Origin: Paracoccaceae bacterium
GTDB taxonomy: Bacteria > Pseudomonadota > Alphaproteobacteria > Rhodobacterales > Rhodobacteraceae
Assembly (NCBI GenBank): GCA_016765235.1
Contig: JAESQH010000171.1
Coordinates: forward strand, 1-8,375
DNA length: 8,375 nt
Direction: 5' to 3'
Positions 6,132 to 8,375 of this stretch are shown here, in pieces (within the stretch, counting starts at the first letter, position 1; every line of letters begins with the position of its first letter). Below the pieces are notes generated by a model. It made no database searches, had not been told where the DNA came from, and worked only from the letters and a program-made list of their open reading frames with translations. A program made the translations under genes and the position numbers.

Positions 6132-6971
6132 ATGCGGAATCTATTGGCTGCGGGCGCAATTGCCTGCTTTGCTGTGACACCGGTACTGGCGCAAGACACA
6201 GAAATTAGCGCCGAAACAGTTGTGGCTGTGGTGAACGGAACCGAGATCACGATGGGTCATGTGATCTTGTTGCGGACGCAATTGCCGGAGCAGTATCTGT
6301 CCACACCGGATGATATCCTGTTTGAAGGTATTATTCAGCAGCTAGTAGACCAGACTTTGCTTGGTGCCGAGATCGACGACGACACATTAGAATTGCGTCT
6401 GACACTGGAAAATGAATCCCGTGCGCTTAAGGCGGCGATTGCGATTGACGCTGTGATCGGGCAGGCATTTTCTGATGAAGACATCGCGGCGGCCTATAAC
6501 GCGGCGTATGGTAACCTTCCAGTCGAGCCAGAGTTTAACGCCAGCCACATTCTGGTGGAAACCGAAGAAGAAGCCGATGCTTTGATCACGGCCCTTAACG
6601 ACGGCGCAGATTTTGCCGAGTTGGCCAAGGAAAAATCAACTGGCCCTTCCGGCCCTAATGGTGGTGAGCTGGGCTGGTTTGGCCTTGGCATGATGGCTCC
6701 GCCATTCGAAGAAGCGGTTGTGGCTATGGAAGTCGGCGATATCTCTGGCACTGTACAGACGCAGTTTGGCTGGCATGTTCTGATCTTGAACGACAAGCGC
6801 GATATTCCTCCGCCAGCATTGGAGTCAGTGATTGGCGAGATCACACAGACACTTCAGCAAGACGCAATTGAAGCAAAGATTGACGAGTTGCGCGCAGGTG
6901 TCAGCGTTGAAATCATGATTGAGGGAATTGATCCGGCAGAGATCAAAAACCTTGAATTGCTAAATCAGTAA
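6132..6971 (+). CDS. secreted parvulin-type peptidyl-prolyl cis-trans isomerase (PpiC/SurA-like)
   Basis: This enzyme speeds cis-trans isomerisation of X-Pro bonds and should act on exported proteins in the periplasm. Residues 1-20 are a Sec signal peptide (MRNLLAAGAIACFAVTPVLA, predicted cleavage before Q21). Residues about 25-120 form a helical N-terminal region like the SurA/PpiC chaperone part, starting VVAVVNGTEIT. The rotamase domain runs about 134-223: FNASHILVETEEEA (135-148), ADFAELAKEKSTGPSGPNGGELGWF (159-183, the most conserved block), then MAPPFEEAVVAM and TQFGWHVLIL (210-219). One parvulin domain only, 279 residues, unlike SurA, which has two. A short acidic/helical tail follows. 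The ATG at 6132 has GGAGA 6 bases upstream. It is the first gene of a tight plus-strand cluster, 11 bases ahead of argJ, and divergent from secA. I leave the gene symbol open because several parvulin paralogues exist in this group. Confidence 0.93.
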   Translation: MRNLLAAGAIACFAVTPVLAQDTEISAETVVAVVNGTEITMGHVILLRTQLPEQYLSTPDDILFEGIIQQLVDQTLLGAEIDDDTLELRLTLENESRALKAAIAIDAVIGQAFSDEDIAAAYNAAYGNLPVEPEFNASHILVETEEEADALITALNDGADFAELAKEKSTGPSGPNGGELGWFGLGMMAPPFEEAVVAMEVGDISGTVQTQFGWHVLILNDKRDIPPPALESVIGEITQTLQQDAIEAKIDELRAGVSVEIMIEGIDPAEIKNLELLNQ

Positions 6972-6982
6972 GGATTGCTGGC

Positions 6983-8224
6983 ATGTCTGATATTTCGCCC
7001 CTAGCGCCCAAAGACGGGTTCCCAAAGTTACCTGTGATTGACGGTGTGCGGTTCGCCGCTGTCGAAGCTGGGGTGAAATACCAAGGCAGGCTGGATGTTA
7101 TGTTGGCCGAAATAGCCGAGGGTAGCGCGATTTCGGGGACGTTTACACGCTCCAAAACTCGCGCGGCGCCTGTTCTGTGGTGTCAGGAAAATTTGGCGAA
7201 GGGTTTGCAGGCTGGTGGGGCCGCAATTCTGGTGAACTCCGGCAATGCGAACGCGTTTACCGGCAATAACGGCATGAACGGGGTTGAGGTAACTGCTGGC
7301 GCGGTGGCTGAAACGTTGGGAATTAACCCGCGCAATGTTTTTGTGGCGTCCACTGGTGTTATTGGTGAGCCGCTGCCATCTGAACGGATCACATCGAAAA
7401 TGGGTGCGCTGCGCGATGGCCTGAGCGATGCGAACGCCGAGGATGCAGCGCGGGCGATCATGACGACGGATACTTATGCCAAGGGGGCGAAAGCTTCGGT
7501 CGATCTGGGCGGTGTGACCGTGCAGATTGCCGGTTTCGCCAAGGGTTCCGGTATGATTGCGCCAGACATGGCGACGATGTTGGTGTTTGTGTTTACGGAT
7601 GCGAAAATTGATCAGGTGGTTTTGCAGGAAATTGTTTCAAGCGCGACGGTGACGACGTTCAACAGCATTACGGTTGATAGCGACACGTCCACGTCGGACA
7701 GTCTGCTGGTTACGGCGACCGGCAAGGCTGCGATGGATGAGGTTACTTCAATATCCGATCCGCGCGCAGCTGCTTTCGGCGATGCCTTGCGTGGTCTGAT
7801 GCTGGAACTGGCGCATTTGGTTGTGCGGGATGGCGAAGGGGCGACGAAGTTTATCGAAATTACGGTGAATGGCGCGGAAAGCGACGCAGCGGCAAAAACC
7901 GTTGGGCTTTCGATTGCGAATTCGCCGCTGGTTAAGACGGCTTTTGCTGGCGAAGATCCCAATTGGGGCCGTATCGTCATGGCGATTGGCAAGGCAGGCG
8001 AGGCAGCGGATCGCGATAAGCTGTCGATCTGGTTTGGTGATACTCTGGTGGCTGACAAAGGCTGGGTTTCGCCTGATTACCGCGAGGAAGACGGGGCGGA
8101 TTACATGAAGGGCCAAGACCTGAGTGTGACCGTTGATCTGGGCGTTGGCAAAGGCTCGGCGACTGTTTGGACATGTGATTTGACGCATCAATATATCACG
8201 ATCAACGCCGACTATCGTTCATGA
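6983..8224 (+). CDS. argJ: glutamate N-acetyltransferase / ornithine acetyltransferase ArgJ
   Basis: ArgJ moves the acetyl group from N-acetylornithine to glutamate, closing the cyclic arginine pathway; some versions also use acetyl-CoA, which the sequence alone cannot decide. The protein is made as one chain that cuts itself into alpha and beta subunits. The cut site is visible as MATML (196-200): cleavage between A197 and T198 makes Thr198 the N-terminal nucleophile of the beta chain. Other family marks: NSGNANAFTG (85-94), STGVIGEPLP with the oxyanion T124-G125 (123-132), KGSGMIAPDMATML (187-200), FNSITVDSDTSTSD (226-239), GEDPNWGRI (323-331) and the C-terminal INADYRS. At 413 residues it is full length and intact. 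AAGGA (6970-6974), overlapping the ppiC stop, lies 8 bases before the ATG. The stop overlaps the start of the mutT-like gene by 4 bases, so translational coupling is likely. Confidence 0.97.
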   Translation: MSDISPLAPKDGFPKLPVIDGVRFAAVEAGVKYQGRLDVMLAEIAEGSAISGTFTRSKTRAAPVLWCQENLAKGLQAGGAAILVNSGNANAFTGNNGMNGVEVTAGAVAETLGINPRNVFVASTGVIGEPLPSERITSKMGALRDGLSDANAEDAARAIMTTDTYAKGAKASVDLGGVTVQIAGFAKGSGMIAPDMATMLVFVFTDAKIDQVVLQEIVSSATVTTFNSITVDSDTSTSDSLLVTATGKAAMDEVTSISDPRAAAFGDALRGLMLELAHLVVRDGEGATKFIEITVNGAESDAAAKTVGLSIANSPLVKTAFAGEDPNWGRIVMAIGKAGEAADRDKLSIWFGDTLVADKGWVSPDYREEDGADYMKGQDLSVTVDLGVGKGSATVWTCDLTHQYITINADYRS

Positions 8225-8375
8225 AAACGCTACTGGTTTCCGCCGTGGCGTTGATCGACGCTGACGGTCGCGTGTTGTTGGCACAACGCCCCGAAGGGAA
8301 ATCAATGGCTGGCCTTTGGAAATTCCCGGGTGGCAAAGTGGAAGCTGGCGAAACGCCGGAGGCCGCGTTAATCCG
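8221..8375 (+). CDS. mutT: MutT-type Nudix hydrolase (8-oxo-dGTP diphosphatase), 5' part only
   Basis: The frame starts at an ATG inside the end of argJ (ATGA) and is cut by the right window edge after 51 codons. It begins MKTLLVSAVALID, then RVLLAQRPEGKSMAGLWKFPGGKVEAGE. The first half of the Nudix box is visible: G38-x5-E44-x7 and the first two bases of the following Arg codon; the catalytic REUXEE part lies beyond the window. The LAQRPEGKSMAGLWKFPGGKVE pattern is typical of MutT, which hydrolyses 8-oxo-dGTP to keep oxidised guanine out of DNA. Other Nudix enzymes cannot be fully excluded from this fragment. No separate ribosome binding site is obvious; it probably depends on translation of argJ. 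Confidence 0.9.
   Translation, partial: MKTLLVSAVALIDADGRVLLAQRPEGKSMAGLWKFPGGKVEAGETPEAALI

Noticed and set aside
1..8375. Mobile element, phage, CRISPR, toxin-antitoxin or defence system
   Set aside because: No transposase, integrase, spacer array or recognisable defence gene is present; apart from the left edge and the 779-residue gene this is conserved housekeeping content.

Overview
The window looks like chromosomal DNA of an alphaproteobacterium, most likely of the Rhodobacteraceae (Roseobacter-type) group. This is inferred from three things: the secA / divergent ppiC-argJ-mutT order, the form of the SecA protein (N-terminus MLGIGAIAKKVFG, Ala/Gln-rich C-terminal linker, CPC...CH zinc tail), and moderate GC with AT-richer intergenic gaps. 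No species can be named from the sequence alone.

Layout. Bases 1-479 hold no securely supported gene. They are AT-richer than the rest, carry several inverted repeats, and contain short minus-strand open frames that may be the start of a gene leaving the left edge or remnants of a decayed gene. Next, on the minus strand, comes a 779-residue exported protein of unknown function (480-2819), which appears to start with TTG. A 319-base AT-rich gap with dyad and direct repeats separates it from secA, also on the minus strand (3139-5871, 910 residues). A 260-base divergent region then leads to a plus-strand cluster: a secreted parvulin-type peptidyl-prolyl isomerase (6132-6971), argJ (6983-8224) and the first 51 codons of a Nudix/MutT hydrolase (from 8221, cut by the right edge).

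How the genes relate. SecA drives Sec-dependent export. The parvulin has a signal peptide and would act on exported proteins in the periplasm, and the large minus-strand protein has one N-terminal hydrophobic segment and eight cysteines, as expected of a Sec client. ArgJ (arginine biosynthesis) and MutT (nucleotide-pool cleaning) have no functional link to export, but are packed tightly behind the parvulin (11-base gap, then a 4-base ATGA overlap), so co-transcription is likely.

I see no mobile element, CRISPR array, tRNA or rRNA, and no clear new multi-gene system. The points most worth a second look are the left-edge region with its paired 12-bp inverted repeat, the unnamed 779-residue protein, and an 8-codon upstream frame whose stop overlaps the secA start codon.
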